Source of the DNA: a virus | Strand: one strand, 5' to 3' | IMG/VR virus record: IMGVR_UViG_3300025418_000002 | Span: 1 to 57,458 of that record | DNA length: 57,458 bases | Shown here: in pieces, positions 15,268 to 23,466 of the stretch | Position numbering within the stretch: position 1 is the first letter of the stretch | Layout: each line of letters begins with the position of its first letter | The notes under the pieces: model-generated | What the model saw: the letters and a program-made list of their open reading frames with translations, nothing else | Told to the model about the DNA's origin: nothing | Database searches by the model: none | Program-made: the position numbers and the translations under genes

Positions 15268-15427
15268 GGCTATCATCCAGCCAATGCCTGAATTGTCTTT
15301 CCTTTGTGGTATGCCGCTTAAACATTTTGGCGACAGAAACCCAAAAGACGCAGACAAGAAATACGACACCCAGGAACCTTAAGACCTGATCCCCCATTTC
15401 AACCTCCATACCAATATCAATATTTAT

Positions 15428-16114
15428 CTATACCTTCACATCATATGGAAGGTAAACATGCTGGCCTTTTATTGCGGCCATCTTGATCCTTCTATGCCTT
15501 ATGGCTTTTGTCAAGAATGATTTGACGTAAGGCCTATTAACCTTGAACTGACTTCTAAAAACAGGAAAGATATTTTCAAAGCTGATAGGTTCCCCGACCT
15601 CCCAACTGACAGCTATTTCTTCAACCAGTTTTCTATCTATTTCTACGTCCGTTTTGTATGTCCGCAGTTTAGCTTTTAAGCTATTTCCCAACTCAGACTT
15701 AAGAAACTTAGTCATCCGTAAACCTACCTCATCCTGTCCCTCCTTAACCGCCTTTTTCCTACCCTTCTTTGGGCAGTCAAATCCATCAGGATAAGGCGCC
15801 GGATTCAGAGTTAGGCCAGTGATAACATCCCCCACCCATTTCAGCATGTCAGGCGCGTATTTGCACAGGTGCCGAAAGTCAGCAGACTTAGAGAAAACGC
15901 CATCCTTAAATCCAAGGTGCCAGGCGCCCTTGCCAGTCCTGCGCCAATTCTCGAAATACAAAACGTAGTTACCCCAGCCAGAGGATTTTCCCCTCGGCTT
16001 GACATGCAAGATCCACTTTCCGTCCCTGTGAATTTCTTTCTGACTGGCGGTTGCGACATATTCCCTGCCGCCAAAAAATACCACCCGCTGATACAATCCA
16101 TTTACCATAAACAT
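15428..16114 (-). CDS. Hypothetical protein (228 aa)
   Basis: The ATG at 16112-16114 (MFMVNGLYQRVVFFGG...) lies just after GGGAGAA; a TTG 45 bases upstream is less likely. The N-terminal half is beta-rich with aromatics (GWGNYVLYFENW), the C-terminal half helical and basic (YVKSFLTKAIRHRRIK). It follows the primase-helicase gene across a 229-bp gap. I do not recognise a family; a DNA-binding role would fit the basic tail. Confidence 0.65.
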   Translation of the reverse strand: MFMVNGLYQRVVFFGGREYVATASQKEIHRDGKWILHVKPRGKSSGWGNYVLYFENWRRTGKGAWHLGFKDGVFSKSADFRHLCKYAPDMLKWVGDVITGLTLNPAPYPDGFDCPKKGRKKAVKEGQDEVGLRMTKFLKSELGNSLKAKLRTYKTDVEIDRKLVEEIAVSWEVGEPISFENIFPVFRSQFKVNRPYVKSFLTKAIRHRRIKMAAIKGQHVYLPYDVKV

Positions 16115-16343
16115 ATCAAATTCTCCCAAACCATTACACTCAAACAACCCAAAACGCAAGCCCCCGTGAGCGTAGCGGAGGGGCGCCTTAGCGCCCCCGC
16201 AGCGGAGCGAACTATGCTAAGGTTAGTAACATTGTTTTTTGAGCTTTTCATGTATTTTCCATTTACTTTCAAATATTTAGTTCTCGCTTTTGTTTTACAT
16301 ATATATCCGCGAATACTTTACTTTCAAATACTTATTAATTTTT
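16115..16343. other. Intergenic region: GC-rich palindrome and AT-rich direct repeats
   Basis: The right part is AT-rich and holds two imperfect direct repeats, TTTACTTTCAAATATTTAG (16262-16280) and TTTACTTTCAAATACTTAT (16317-16335), differing at two positions. The left part is a GC-rich island with a strong hairpin GGGGCGC-CTTA-GCGCCCC (16180-16197) flanked by AGCGG-type repeats. No gene is apparent. Position next to the primase-helicase gene makes it a second candidate for an origin or control element. Confidence 0.5.
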
Positions 16344-18533
16344 TCACAACCCCTTTGCAACCTTCAATCCCGTGGATGTCGTCTTCGTATTTACTCGGTA
16401 GCCTTCCACAACAATCACATCATTCCACAGCCACTGGCGAATCAGTTTCTCAGCCTGATCCACAGACACGCCAAACTTTGCCGACAGCTTGTCAGCAGCA
16501 TACCGTTCCGTCTTCCTGGAGTTCTTATTAGACGACCAAGGGTAGCCCCCGTCCCACGCCTCACCAATAGACGCAACCATTCTACGGCACTGATCCATGT
16601 CAGGTTCAGCCTTGGTTTGTTGCTTACCACCAAACCCCTGATCCTTAGATGGCGTTTCCTGAGCCTGGGGAGCCTCCAGATTGAGTTTCTCAACAAAGAG
16701 GGAGGTATGGTGGTCTATTGTGTTTAGCTCAACCAGTGAGACGCTAAACTCATCCTGCCAGCCATCAATTGCCGCCTTAATCTTCCTGGCTGTGATTGTC
16801 CCAGCCATGGCCCCATTCTCTCTCTCGACATGCAGAAGGAAGTCTGCGGCGCCGTCGAAGACTGTGGACCCACGTAGGGTTGTGCCGCCATTTCTGTTCA
16901 TGTGGTGGACGCCAATTGTAGCAACGCCAAAGGTTTGCTTGAGGGCATCACAGGCATTGATGAACAGCGTCATGTCCTTTTGTAGATTCTCATCTGCCCC
17001 CGGTAGGACTCGGCTTACCGTGTCAACAAAGATAGCAGCCGGCGTAGCCCCCAACCTCTCAGACTGAACCCTGATAGTCTTAATCAGCTTGGAGACACAG
17101 TTCACATCCATGAAGTTCATGGACTGCTGAATCAGAATGAAGGGGATGTCACTGGCATCAATTCCCTTCTTTTCAGCCCAGGCGCGAATACGGAACTTCA
17201 TGTCACTCACACCCTCAGAGCTGATGTAAATAACAGGGCCAGACTTGTGTATCTTCCTACCCCACCATTCGGGTAGTTTAGATGCTATACTCAATCCCAT
17301 CCCTATTGTGATAAAAGACTTGAGGCATCCAGGCACCCCATAGACGAAGCCAAGACCACTCTCAATGACCAATCCATCAATCAGAAATTTTGGGTCGGGA
17401 AGATTGTAAATATCCAAAACGCTTAAGCATTCAAAAATATCAGCGTCTTTCTGGACATGAGAATTATTAATATCCAGATCCGCAACCTTAATTATTTCAT
17501 CTATCCGACTTGCTGCTGTAAAATCACTCACTGGCGCCGGATAAGAATTAACGGGCTTCGGGGTCTTGGCATATTCACTAACTTTCCCATCCCACTGACG
17601 CTTTGCCTTTTCCCACTTAATATTAAAGGCGCTTCTCCCCCTGCCCTCCTGCTCAAGCAACTCCTCTTTTGAAAGGTTAGGGTTGCTCAGTCTTGGGTGT
17701 GTCTTACGCAGATAAGTGGAAAAAAGTTCGTCCCGCTGAATTATCTCAGTATTTCTATCAAGACCCATAGGTCCTTCACGGTAGAGGTCAACCATGCGGG
17801 CCCAGACAAGCCGCATCATGTAATCTTCACGACCATCCAGCAATTCGCCGTAAGGGGTCTCTTGGTGTAACGGGGTGGGGGTTCTTAAACCAAACTGATT
17901 TACATGCCCACTTCCGCCACCATATCTGGCAACCGTCTCATCAATGAAGTTACAGAGCCAAATAGGGGCGACAGCAACCTCAATGGTCCAAGGTTCACAG
18001 CCCTCATCCCAGGAATAACCATTCCCACTGGAATGTTCTGAGGGGGGAAGCATAGCAAAGCCGCCAACACCCCTAATGTCCACTCCTATAGAAGTCTTAT
18101 TGGTTGGTGGGCGCCATCCCTCCGGCGCTAAATAAAGTCTTTGCTTCCCACCACCACCTGTTGTTTGCACAACAGTATCCAACTCCCCGGCGTGTTCTTG
18201 CATATCTTCACAAGACGCCCACCAGATAGCTGCGTCTGAGTGGGAATAAAAATCCAGATCAACGCTAAACAAACAAGGAGAGCCAACACCAGTGATAACT
18301 CCCAGGTTCTTAACCTTAGAGTATTGGCCATTATCACCAAACCACTTCTCAAACGTCCCGTCATCAACTAGCTCTTTAGTATATTCCCGCCACTCATTGA
18401 GGGCTGGACGCTTGAAATTCTTTTGCTGCTTTGGATGATACGCTGGAACAACCTGCCAGCCAAGAGCTCTATAATATTTTGCATGGTCAATTGGGCCCGC
18501 AAAGCTGTCATCAAAATCAGGAAGGTCTGTCAT
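16344..18533 (-). CDS. Prim-Pol / RepA-type helicase fusion (primase-helicase)
   Basis: A 729-aa replication protein. Residues ~18-195 form a Prim-Pol (bifunctional primase-polymerase) domain: GWQVVPAY, the metal-binding VDLD (91-94) and VDIRGVGGFAMLPPSEHSSG. The stretch TGGGGKQRLY (125-134) stands where many Prim-Pols have GGxH, so the motif-II His appears replaced. Residues ~380-620 form an AAA_25/RepA-type ATPase: YGVPGCLKSF (Walker A, 399-406, with the non-glycine seen in this subfamily), AIFVDT (Walker B), GVHHMNRNGG and TLRGSTVFDGAAD. A C-terminal winged-helix-like part (~650-729) may bind DNA. The start at MTDLPDF is preferred over a GTG-type upstream start. It probably primes and unwinds phage DNA for the host polymerase. 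Confidence 0.85.
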   Translation of the reverse strand: MTDLPDFDDSFAGPIDHAKYYRALGWQVVPAYHPKQQKNFKRPALNEWREYTKELVDDGTFEKWFGDNGQYSKVKNLGVITGVGSPCLFSVDLDFYSHSDAAIWWASCEDMQEHAGELDTVVQTTGGGGKQRLYLAPEGWRPPTNKTSIGVDIRGVGGFAMLPPSEHSSGNGYSWDEGCEPWTIEVAVAPIWLCNFIDETVARYGGGSGHVNQFGLRTPTPLHQETPYGELLDGREDYMMRLVWARMVDLYREGPMGLDRNTEIIQRDELFSTYLRKTHPRLSNPNLSKEELLEQEGRGRSAFNIKWEKAKRQWDGKVSEYAKTPKPVNSYPAPVSDFTAASRIDEIIKVADLDINNSHVQKDADIFECLSVLDIYNLPDPKFLIDGLVIESGLGFVYGVPGCLKSFITIGMGLSIASKLPEWWGRKIHKSGPVIYISSEGVSDMKFRIRAWAEKKGIDASDIPFILIQQSMNFMDVNCVSKLIKTIRVQSERLGATPAAIFVDTVSRVLPGADENLQKDMTLFINACDALKQTFGVATIGVHHMNRNGGTTLRGSTVFDGAADFLLHVERENGAMAGTITARKIKAAIDGWQDEFSVSLVELNTIDHHTSLFVEKLNLEAPQAQETPSKDQGFGGKQQTKAEPDMDQCRRMVASIGEAWDGGYPWSSNKNSRKTERYAADKLSAKFGVSVDQAEKLIRQWLWNDVIVVEGYRVNTKTTSTGLKVAKGL

Positions 18534-18632
18534 ATCTATATCTTGCGTTGCAGGCGCAAACAGACACACTATATTGCAATATCTATTTTGACATGCTACT
18601 TATGTGTTGTTTGGGACCTTGGTGAATAACTT

Positions 18633-18668
18633 AACGGCGTAGTCTTGCAGGACAGCGCCGTTTTTTAT
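18633..18668 (+). terminator. Plus-strand intrinsic terminator in a minus-strand gene gap
   Basis: AACGGCG (18633-18639) pairs with CGCCGTT (18656-18662), and a T-run follows on the plus strand. Flanking genes are both on the minus strand, so it may end an unannotated short plus-strand RNA or insulate the region. A TTGACA at about 18588 lies upstream, but no good -10 is seen. Confidence 0.6.
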
Positions 18669-19129
18669 ATTTTTATACTTACTTGAGAACCATAAAGGGC
18701 AAGCAATGCGGCCTCAGCCCGACCATCATCTTTCTTCCTATTGAAATGCTCGGACTCAGGCCACAGCATAATTGCTAATCTGCGAGATAAATCCTTATCT
18801 TTTGTAAGATTAAAATGCTTTTTCCATTTTGTCGGCGCAACAAGGTGAGTTGGGACGCCGCATGCCGCTATAACACCACGAACCATGCCAAAACTACACC
18901 CAAAATTAAATGAACTACTAACGCCTTGGCCTGGGAAAGAATGAACCGCCTCAACAATTGCAACGTCAGGCTGATATTGCTTAATAAGAGCAGTCAATTC
19001 CGGGCAATTAATTTCCTTGCCAATTGACGGCGCATCATAAACAGAAACAACTTTAGGATGATTTGGCCAGAAAAAAGCAATTGCCCCGGAAACTCCGGGG
19101 TCAACTCCCATTATACATTTGTCAGGCAT
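18665..19129 (-). CDS. RuvC-like Holliday junction resolvase
   Basis: A 154-aa RNase H-fold protein with the RuvC acidic set: MGVDPGVSGAIAFF (D10), VAIVEAVHSFPGQGVSS (E60) and KKDDGRAEAALLALYG (D134/D135, E139). It should resolve four-way junctions arising in replication, trimming branched DNA before packaging. It overlaps the stop of the upstream gene by 8 bp, so the two are co-expressed. Confidence 0.85.
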   Translation of the reverse strand: MPDKCIMGVDPGVSGAIAFFWPNHPKVVSVYDAPSIGKEINCPELTALIKQYQPDVAIVEAVHSFPGQGVSSSFNFGCSFGMVRGVIAACGVPTHLVAPTKWKKHFNLTKDKDLSRRLAIMLWPESEHFNRKKDDGRAEAALLALYGSQVSIKI

Positions 19130-19592
19130 TGTATTTTTCTTCTTCCCTGTCTTCTATTTGTATAAGAGAGGATTCAATTTCAGCCGAAATTCTATAAATT
19201 GACTTTCTTAAGGAAAGAAGGTTCTGCTTTCCTTCCGAGTTAAGTCTACGAGTCTGAAAGAAAATGTAATTCATCAACTCTGGTTCAATTTCAACCCGCC
19301 ACTGGGCTGCATCAGCATCATCAGGGCCAAACGGTAGACAAAATGCAGCCTCAATATTTTTGCTAGGCTTTTTGGAAAAAGTCATAAACGCAAAATTTTC
19401 CAATGCATATGTTATAGCTTCAGCCGCAGCTACTTTTATAAGATGCTCAAAATCATCATCTCTAAATCTTAGTTCATCAATTATTTTCTCTATCTTATCA
19501 GATACTTTTTCAACTTTCTTTTCAATTATATCTGATGATTTTGGTAGGCTCCAACCCCGTAAGTCAGCTGGTTTGATAACTTTCTTTGCCAT
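19122..19592 (-). CDS. Hypothetical protein upstream of resolvase (156 aa)
   Basis: ATG 19590-19592 (MAKKVIKPADLRGWSL...) follows GGAG with the TTTGAC context seen before other starts here. The N-terminal part has a short coiled coil (IEKKVEKVSDKIEKIIDEL), the C-terminal part an amphipathic helix (RLNSEGKQNLLSLRKSIYR). It diverges from the plus-strand nuclease operon. No family recognised. Confidence 0.6.
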   Translation of the reverse strand: MAKKVIKPADLRGWSLPKSSDIIEKKVEKVSDKIEKIIDELRFRDDDFEHLIKVAAAEAITYALENFAFMTFSKKPSKNIEAAFCLPFGPDDADAAQWRVEIEPELMNYIFFQTRRLNSEGKQNLLSLRKSIYRISAEIESSLIQIEDREEEKYNA

Positions 19593-19661
19593 GTCAAACT
19601 CCATATAAATTAGACGCAAACCTTCCCCCTAAATTAAAAAAAATTCAAGTTAAATTTTTGC

Positions 19662-19690
19662 TTGACGCTAAAATTACATTCCAATAGGTT
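19662..19690 (+). promoter_or_regulatory. Promoter of the plus-strand recombination/replication operon
   Basis: TTGACG (19662-19667) and TAGGTT (19685-19690) are 17 bp apart; the first gene starts at 19718. The -10 is weaker than in the two earlier promoters, and the palindromic spacer element is absent, so timing may differ. Confidence 0.55.
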
Positions 19691-19717
19691 GTGATTCTCT
19701 ATTGATATTGAGGTTAA

Positions 19718-20470
19718 ATGACAAACCCATTTGAAGTTCACGGAATTAAACACCTGTCGCCATCAAGCTGTAATTTGTTTGCCGGCAGCCCCGCCATGTT
19801 TGTTCTTGAAAAGTGTTTGAAACGCAAGGGACAAGTTGGCGCCGCAGCTTTCCGTGGAAATGCTGTTGAGAGTGGTATTGTCTTAGGCCTAACAACAGGA
19901 GCAAATGAGAGTGCTTGCGTTGAAATGGCAAAAGAAGAATTTTGGCGCCTCTCGGCGCTATCATCTGACCCAAGACGGGAAAAGGAAGAAGCCGCAGTTG
20001 CGGATATGGTCAAAATTGGCCTTAAGGAACTTATGCCTTATGGCCCACCTTCCTCTGTTCAAGGAAAAATTGACTATAAGGTGGAAGGTCTCCAAGTCCC
20101 GCTCGTCGGTTATTATGATATTGAATGGCAAAATCACAAAATTTTGTTAGACATTAAAACAACTCACGCACTTCCATCAGCAATTAAATTAAATCATGCC
20201 CGCCAAGTTGCGCTTTACATTAAAGCAACAGGTGGTGATATGGAGCCCCGTCTTACTTACATAACCAGCAAGAAATGTTCGACATATAAGTTAGAGAATG
20301 TTGATGAACATATTAAAGCTGTTGAGAAGATTGCACTTACAATTCAGCGGTTTTTATCAATAAGCACAGATCCAATGGAATTGGCTATGATGACAATTCC
20401 AGACATTGATACGTTTTATTTTAGTGACCCTGGAACTCGCCAAGCTGCGTTTGAGATTTGGGGACTATAA
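19718..20470 (+). CDS. RecB/Cas4-like PD-(D/E)XK nuclease
   Basis: A 250-aa protein of the PD-(D/E)XK superfamily (PDDEXK_1, RecB-like). The N-terminus has LSPSSCNLFAGSPAMFVLEK, then FRGNAVESG (in the place of the usual GxxxHxxxE), then GKIDYK, GYYDIEW (D134), LLDIKTTH (D145-x-K147) and a conserved Gln in ARQVALYI (Q163). No four-cysteine iron-sulphur cluster is seen, unlike Cas4. With the downstream ssDNA-binding protein it may form an exonuclease/annealing pair for recombination and end processing. Confidence 0.8.
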   Translation: MTNPFEVHGIKHLSPSSCNLFAGSPAMFVLEKCLKRKGQVGAAAFRGNAVESGIVLGLTTGANESACVEMAKEEFWRLSALSSDPRREKEEAAVADMVKIGLKELMPYGPPSSVQGKIDYKVEGLQVPLVGYYDIEWQNHKILLDIKTTHALPSAIKLNHARQVALYIKATGGDMEPRLTYITSKKCSTYKLENVDEHIKAVEKIALTIQRFLSISTDPMELAMMTIPDIDTFYFSDPGTRQAAFEIWGL

Positions 20471-20535
20471 CAAGGGCTTCGCCCATGTGGGCAAGAGCAA
20501 GCGGTTGGCTAGATAGCCGCATTAGGAGAACTGTG

Positions 20536-21186
20536 ATGGCTTTTGGTGGATTTTTTGACAATGTAGGTGGCGGCGTAGACTTCCTCCCTATTGTTAAGTA
20601 TGACGCACGTTCAGGACGTATCTCACGCCGTGACCGGGAAAATGGTGAAACCAACGAAGTTGATGTAACCAAAAGTTTCAAGGCAATCTTTGACTTTGAG
20701 AATGTTGAGATTGGTTGGATTAATTTTGCCACAGGATCTGCTCCTGACTTCAAGATGTCTCGCTACTACGGCGGAAAGCTTATTGAAAAGCCAGGTGATG
20801 ACTATAAGCGAGGTGTGCGCCTTGTTGTAAAGTTGGCAAAGGAATGTGGTGGTGATGTCCGCGAGATGGCGTCAAATGCTGCGGCTTTCCTTGAAGGTAT
20901 TAAAAAGCTGCACGACCTATACGAGTCAACTAAAGATAGTAATGCTGGAAAGTTGCCAGTTGTTGTTTTCAAAGACTCGTATGCTAAGACTTCTGGAGAA
21001 GGGGCCAGGAAGTCCACGAATTACGTGCCGGAATTCGAGATAACTGGTTGGGTAAAGCGTCCAGATGATCTTGTTTATAAGGCACGTAATTCGGAGGATT
21101 CTTCTGCTCCTAATAACGCATCTCCACCTGCTACTGGCTCAACAAAGGTTGCTGCTCCAGCCGTTGATGAAGATGATTTTGGATGA
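20536..21186 (+). CDS. Probable single-stranded DNA-binding protein (216 aa)
   Basis: The ATG at 20536 follows AGGAGA; the longer open frame starting at 20458 overlaps the nuclease gene and is not used. The body is beta-rich with many aromatics (FKAIFDFENVEIGWINF), then comes a flexible Ala/Pro/Ser linker and an acidic end (VDEDDFG), the layout of phage SSBs. Neighbouring nuclease, DnaA-like and dCTP deaminase genes fit a replication role. Identification rests on layout more than strong motifs. Confidence 0.65.
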   Translation: MAFGGFFDNVGGGVDFLPIVKYDARSGRISRRDRENGETNEVDVTKSFKAIFDFENVEIGWINFATGSAPDFKMSRYYGGKLIEKPGDDYKRGVRLVVKLAKECGGDVREMASNAAAFLEGIKKLHDLYESTKDSNAGKLPVVVFKDSYAKTSGEGARKSTNYVPEFEITGWVKRPDDLVYKARNSEDSSAPNNASPPATGSTKVAAPAVDEDDFG

Positions 21187-21204
21187 TTATACATTAGGAA
21201 TTAG

Positions 21205-21269
21205 TCTACGAGTATTACCGTAGATTAATACGGGGTGTGGCGCTTACAATGCAAAGCCGGCGTCACACC
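21205..21269. repeat. Two hairpins between early genes
   Basis: TCTACG/CGTAGA (21205-21210 and 21219-21224) and a longer stem, GGTGTGGCGC (21234-21243) with GCGTCACACC (21260-21269), 10 bp with one G-T pair. Neither is followed by a T-run, so they look like RNA structures or protein sites rather than terminators. Confidence 0.55.
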
Positions 21270-21291
21270 TCTAAATACACAAGGATAAGCA

Positions 21292-21540
21292 ATGAGGTTT
21301 CTTGTTACACTCAATATGCCAAGTTATTCAGGCCACCAAGTTCATCAAATGAATGTTGAACATGATTCAAACAGCCTGGATGAATTTATAGATACTTTAA
21401 TGAAGGAAGACTTCGTTATTGTTGAAGAGTTCTACAAGAGCCAGCACTCGGATGAATATTATAGCAGAGGTTTCGTAGCCCTTAATCACAGATACCTTGG
21501 AAAGATTAAGGTCTTTGGAGATAAGGTTAAGTCAGAATGA
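21292..21540 (+). CDS. Hypothetical protein (82 aa)
   Basis: MRFLVTLNMPSYSGHQ... with strand-rich N-terminus and an acidic, aromatic centre (LMKEDFVIVEEFYKSQ). AAGGA lies before the ATG. It overlaps the DUF6378-like gene by 4 bp. Unrecognised. Confidence 0.7.
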   Translation: MRFLVTLNMPSYSGHQVHQMNVEHDSNSLDEFIDTLMKEDFVIVEEFYKSQHSDEYYSRGFVALNHRYLGKIKVFGDKVKSE

Positions 21541-21806
21541 ACCACATGGATGTTCTAGAGGCTGCAAAAAGCCTTCTCGGTCCGAGGGGTGAAGTCTACG
21601 GATCACCAAAAGATAACTTCAAACGTATTGCCGACATTGCAGCGGTAATACTTGGAAGGGAAGTGTCTGAGTATGAAGTTGCTGTTTTTCTTCTCAGCAC
21701 TAAATTGGGGCGGATTCCAAATGACCCGTCCTATAGAGACAGCTATGTAGATGGTATTAACTATTTGGCCTTTATGGCTGAATTTTCTGATGGAGTATTG
21801 AAATGA
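21537..21806 (+). CDS. DUF6378-like protein (89 aa)
   Basis: Contains LLGPRGEVYGSPKDNFKRIA, LGREVSEYEVAVFLLSTKLG and DSYVDGINYLAFMAEF, which match a phage-typical family (DUF6378) in which 'YG-P-NF-RIA' and 'DS-VD-AGY' are conserved. The helical layout recalls MazG-like nucleotide pyrophosphohydrolases, but the metal-binding ExxE motif is not evident. With dCTP deaminase nearby, nucleotide metabolism is possible. Confidence 0.7.
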   Translation: MNHMDVLEAAKSLLGPRGEVYGSPKDNFKRIADIAAVILGREVSEYEVAVFLLSTKLGRIPNDPSYRDSYVDGINYLAFMAEFSDGVLK

Positions 21807-22150
21807 CAATGACGGAATTAATTTCTTCTCAACAAGGGTTAACGGCAGAATATTTGACACACAGGCTGCGGGCTATTGCAACAAATGCAGTCCGGGAGTC
21901 CAGACTTGCCCATGGCCGTGACGGAAATCCTTGGATTGATGATGATGCACGTAGGCTAGAACTTATTTTTGAGATTTTACATATTGCAAAAACTCAGGAA
22001 ATAGACAGCGAGTCGGAAAGCTATCCACTTGTGGCGCCACAACAGGCGCAGCCTGATAAAGTATTAGATGAAGTTGAGCATGCTATTTATAAAGCGAAAG
22101 CTCCACGTATTAAAAATTCCGTAGAAGCAAAGATTGAAAACCTTGACTGA
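21803..22150 (+). CDS. Hypothetical protein (115 aa)
   Basis: Starts at the ATGA overlapping the previous stop (MTMTELISSQQG...). Helical, with AEYLTHRLRAIATNAVRESR and a charged C-terminus. A terminator follows at 22159, closing this transcript. No recognised function. Confidence 0.65.
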   Translation: MTMTELISSQQGLTAEYLTHRLRAIATNAVRESRLAHGRDGNPWIDDDARRLELIFEILHIAKTQEIDSESESYPLVAPQQAQPDKVLDEVEHAIYKAKAPRIKNSVEAKIENLD

Positions 22151-22158
22151 TAGGAGGT

Positions 22159-22184
22159 GGGAGGGTTAAAGCCCTCCCATTTTT
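22159..22184 (+). terminator. Rho-independent terminator
   Basis: GGGAGGG (22159-22165) pairs with CCCTCCC (22172-22178), followed by ATTTTT. The next gene's ATG begins only four bases after the T-run, so that gene must depend on read-through or RNA processing. Confidence 0.85.
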
Positions 22185-22187
22185 AAT

Positions 22188-22511
22188 ATGCGGGAACAAA
22201 GATTTTGCGTCCAAAACAGAGACAAAACAATTAAACAGATAATTGAAGAAGAGGCGTCTGCTGGTGATGTTTTTTACACAGAAATTACTGGTAATTGCAG
22301 AAATATAAAAGTCACGAAAGCACGTTGGCGCGCAATGTATAGGGCTAGAAAAGAACTTGGAGCTCCTTACACAATGATTGGTAAAATATTCAACAAAGAC
22401 CACACCACAGTTATCAATGCAGTAAAAAAGATTCAAATGCATAACCCTGATGGCAATTTAAAAGTTATACCCTGTTATTCAGTATCAACGAAAAACGAAA
22501 ATTATGTCTGA
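22188..22511 (+). CDS. Protein with DnaA C-terminal DNA-binding domain
   Basis: A 107-aa protein whose residues ~12-83 match domain IV of the replication initiator DnaA. They include KARWRAMYRARKELG, then APYTMIGKIF, then the DnaA signature DHTTVINAVKKI (71-82), which reads GRDHTTVIHAVRKI-like in bacterial DnaA. The ATPase domain is missing. It could bind DnaA boxes, compete with host DnaA, or mark a phage origin. There is no good ribosome site before the ATG, which lies right after a terminator. Confidence 0.85.
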   Translation: MREQRFCVQNRDKTIKQIIEEEASAGDVFYTEITGNCRNIKVTKARWRAMYRARKELGAPYTMIGKIFNKDHTTVINAVKKIQMHNPDGNLKVIPCYSVSTKNENYV

Positions 22512-22716
22512 AGAAAAGATAGAACATTTTGCCTATGTCCCCCATTCAAGGCAACGCCAGTTTGAGTCTTTGGGGTGGGAGTATCACAATGACCTTGGCC
22601 CTCCTCATAGTTCATACGCCAGTTTGTTTATATGGATGGGAGAAGGTGAGCCGGTATATCCAACGGCTGACATACATATTTTGAAGCCAGTAAAACCAAG
22701 ATCAGAAGGGGAATAA
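22504..22716 (+). CDS. Hypothetical protein (70 aa)
   Basis: MSEEKIEHFAYVPHSRQRQF... rich in His, Trp and Tyr, with a compact beta-like pattern (SLGWEYHNDLGPPHSSY). Overlaps the DnaA-domain gene end by 8 bp. Unrecognised. Confidence 0.65.
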   Translation: MSEEKIEHFAYVPHSRQRQFESLGWEYHNDLGPPHSSYASLFIWMGEGEPVYPTADIHILKPVKPRSEGE

Positions 22717-22717
22717 C

Positions 22718-23194
22718 GTGAGTCAATTATCAGCTCAATCCATACGCCGACTTTGCATGCGTTCGGAGCCAATGATTGACCCTTTTGAATCAGAAAGGAA
22801 AATTATTAATGGAAAGTCTTATGGCCTTTCGGCATCTAGTTATGATGTGCGTATTGCTCATAATCTTATGCTTAACTCTGGACAGAGTTCTTTGGCTCAC
22901 ACCGTCGAAAATTTCCGTATCCCGACAAATGTTGTCGGATATGTCGTTGACAAGTCAACATACGCGCGCCGTTTCATTACGGCCTTCAATACACTTCTGG
23001 ACCCAGGATGGGAAGGAAACCTTACCCTCGAACTTGTTAATCTTGGCGACAGATCAATCAATATTCATGCGGGGGACCCAATTGTCCAAATAGTATTTCA
23101 TTGGCTTGATGAACATACAGATAGACCATATGACGGAAAATATATGTATCAAACACCAGCAGCACATGGACCAAGATATGAGGGCTTGGAATGA
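22718..23194 (+). CDS. dcd: dCTP deaminase
   Basis: A 158-aa enzyme of the dCTP deaminase/dUTPase family, converting dCTP to dUTP (some members also hydrolyse it to dUMP) for dTTP synthesis. Motifs: YGLSASSYDVRI (35-46), VVDKSTYARR (77-85), LLDPGWEGNLTLELVN with the catalytic-type Glu (E105), and a C-terminal Tyr-Gln (YQTPAAHG). The GTG start at 22718 follows AGGGGAA. It probably raises dUTP/dTTP supply during replication. Confidence 0.9.
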   Translation: MSQLSAQSIRRLCMRSEPMIDPFESERKIINGKSYGLSASSYDVRIAHNLMLNSGQSSLAHTVENFRIPTNVVGYVVDKSTYARRFITAFNTLLDPGWEGNLTLELVNLGDRSINIHAGDPIVQIVFHWLDEHTDRPYDGKYMYQTPAAHGPRYEGLE

Positions 23195-23231
23195 TAAAAA
23201 AATATGCTAAACTGTTTGATGGAGAAACGCC

Positions 23232-23393
23232 ATGCAGAAACTATTCTCATGGGGAAGGTTAGAAGAAATTGCTAGCTTAATTTGCGGGGGCATCCTGCAA
23301 ATATCAATGGCTTTCACTTGTATGTTTCTGATAAAATTAGACCAAATAGAAGCCAAACGTATTGAAGTAAAAACCCGCCGCCATTTCTTCTAA
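23232..23393 (+). CDS. Small membrane protein (53 aa)
   Basis: ATG 23232 behind GGAGAAA. The product MQKLFSWGRLEE... has one hydrophobic segment (IASLICGGILQISMAFTCMF) then a basic tail ending KTRRHFF. It could be a small inner-membrane protein acting on the host envelope; holin function cannot be claimed. Confidence 0.6.
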   Translation: MQKLFSWGRLEEIASLICGGILQISMAFTCMFLIKLDQIEAKRIEVKTRRHFF

Positions 23394-23466
23394 TATCTTT
23401 TTGGCTGGCACTTTACCTTAACATACTCACCTCAGTAGGTGCGACAACCGAGGAGGCTATAGTCAT

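Noticed and set aside
18588-18618. TTGACA as a plus-strand promoter
   Set aside because: No acceptable -10 hexamer is found at 16-18 bp; kept only as a weak hint with the downstream terminator.
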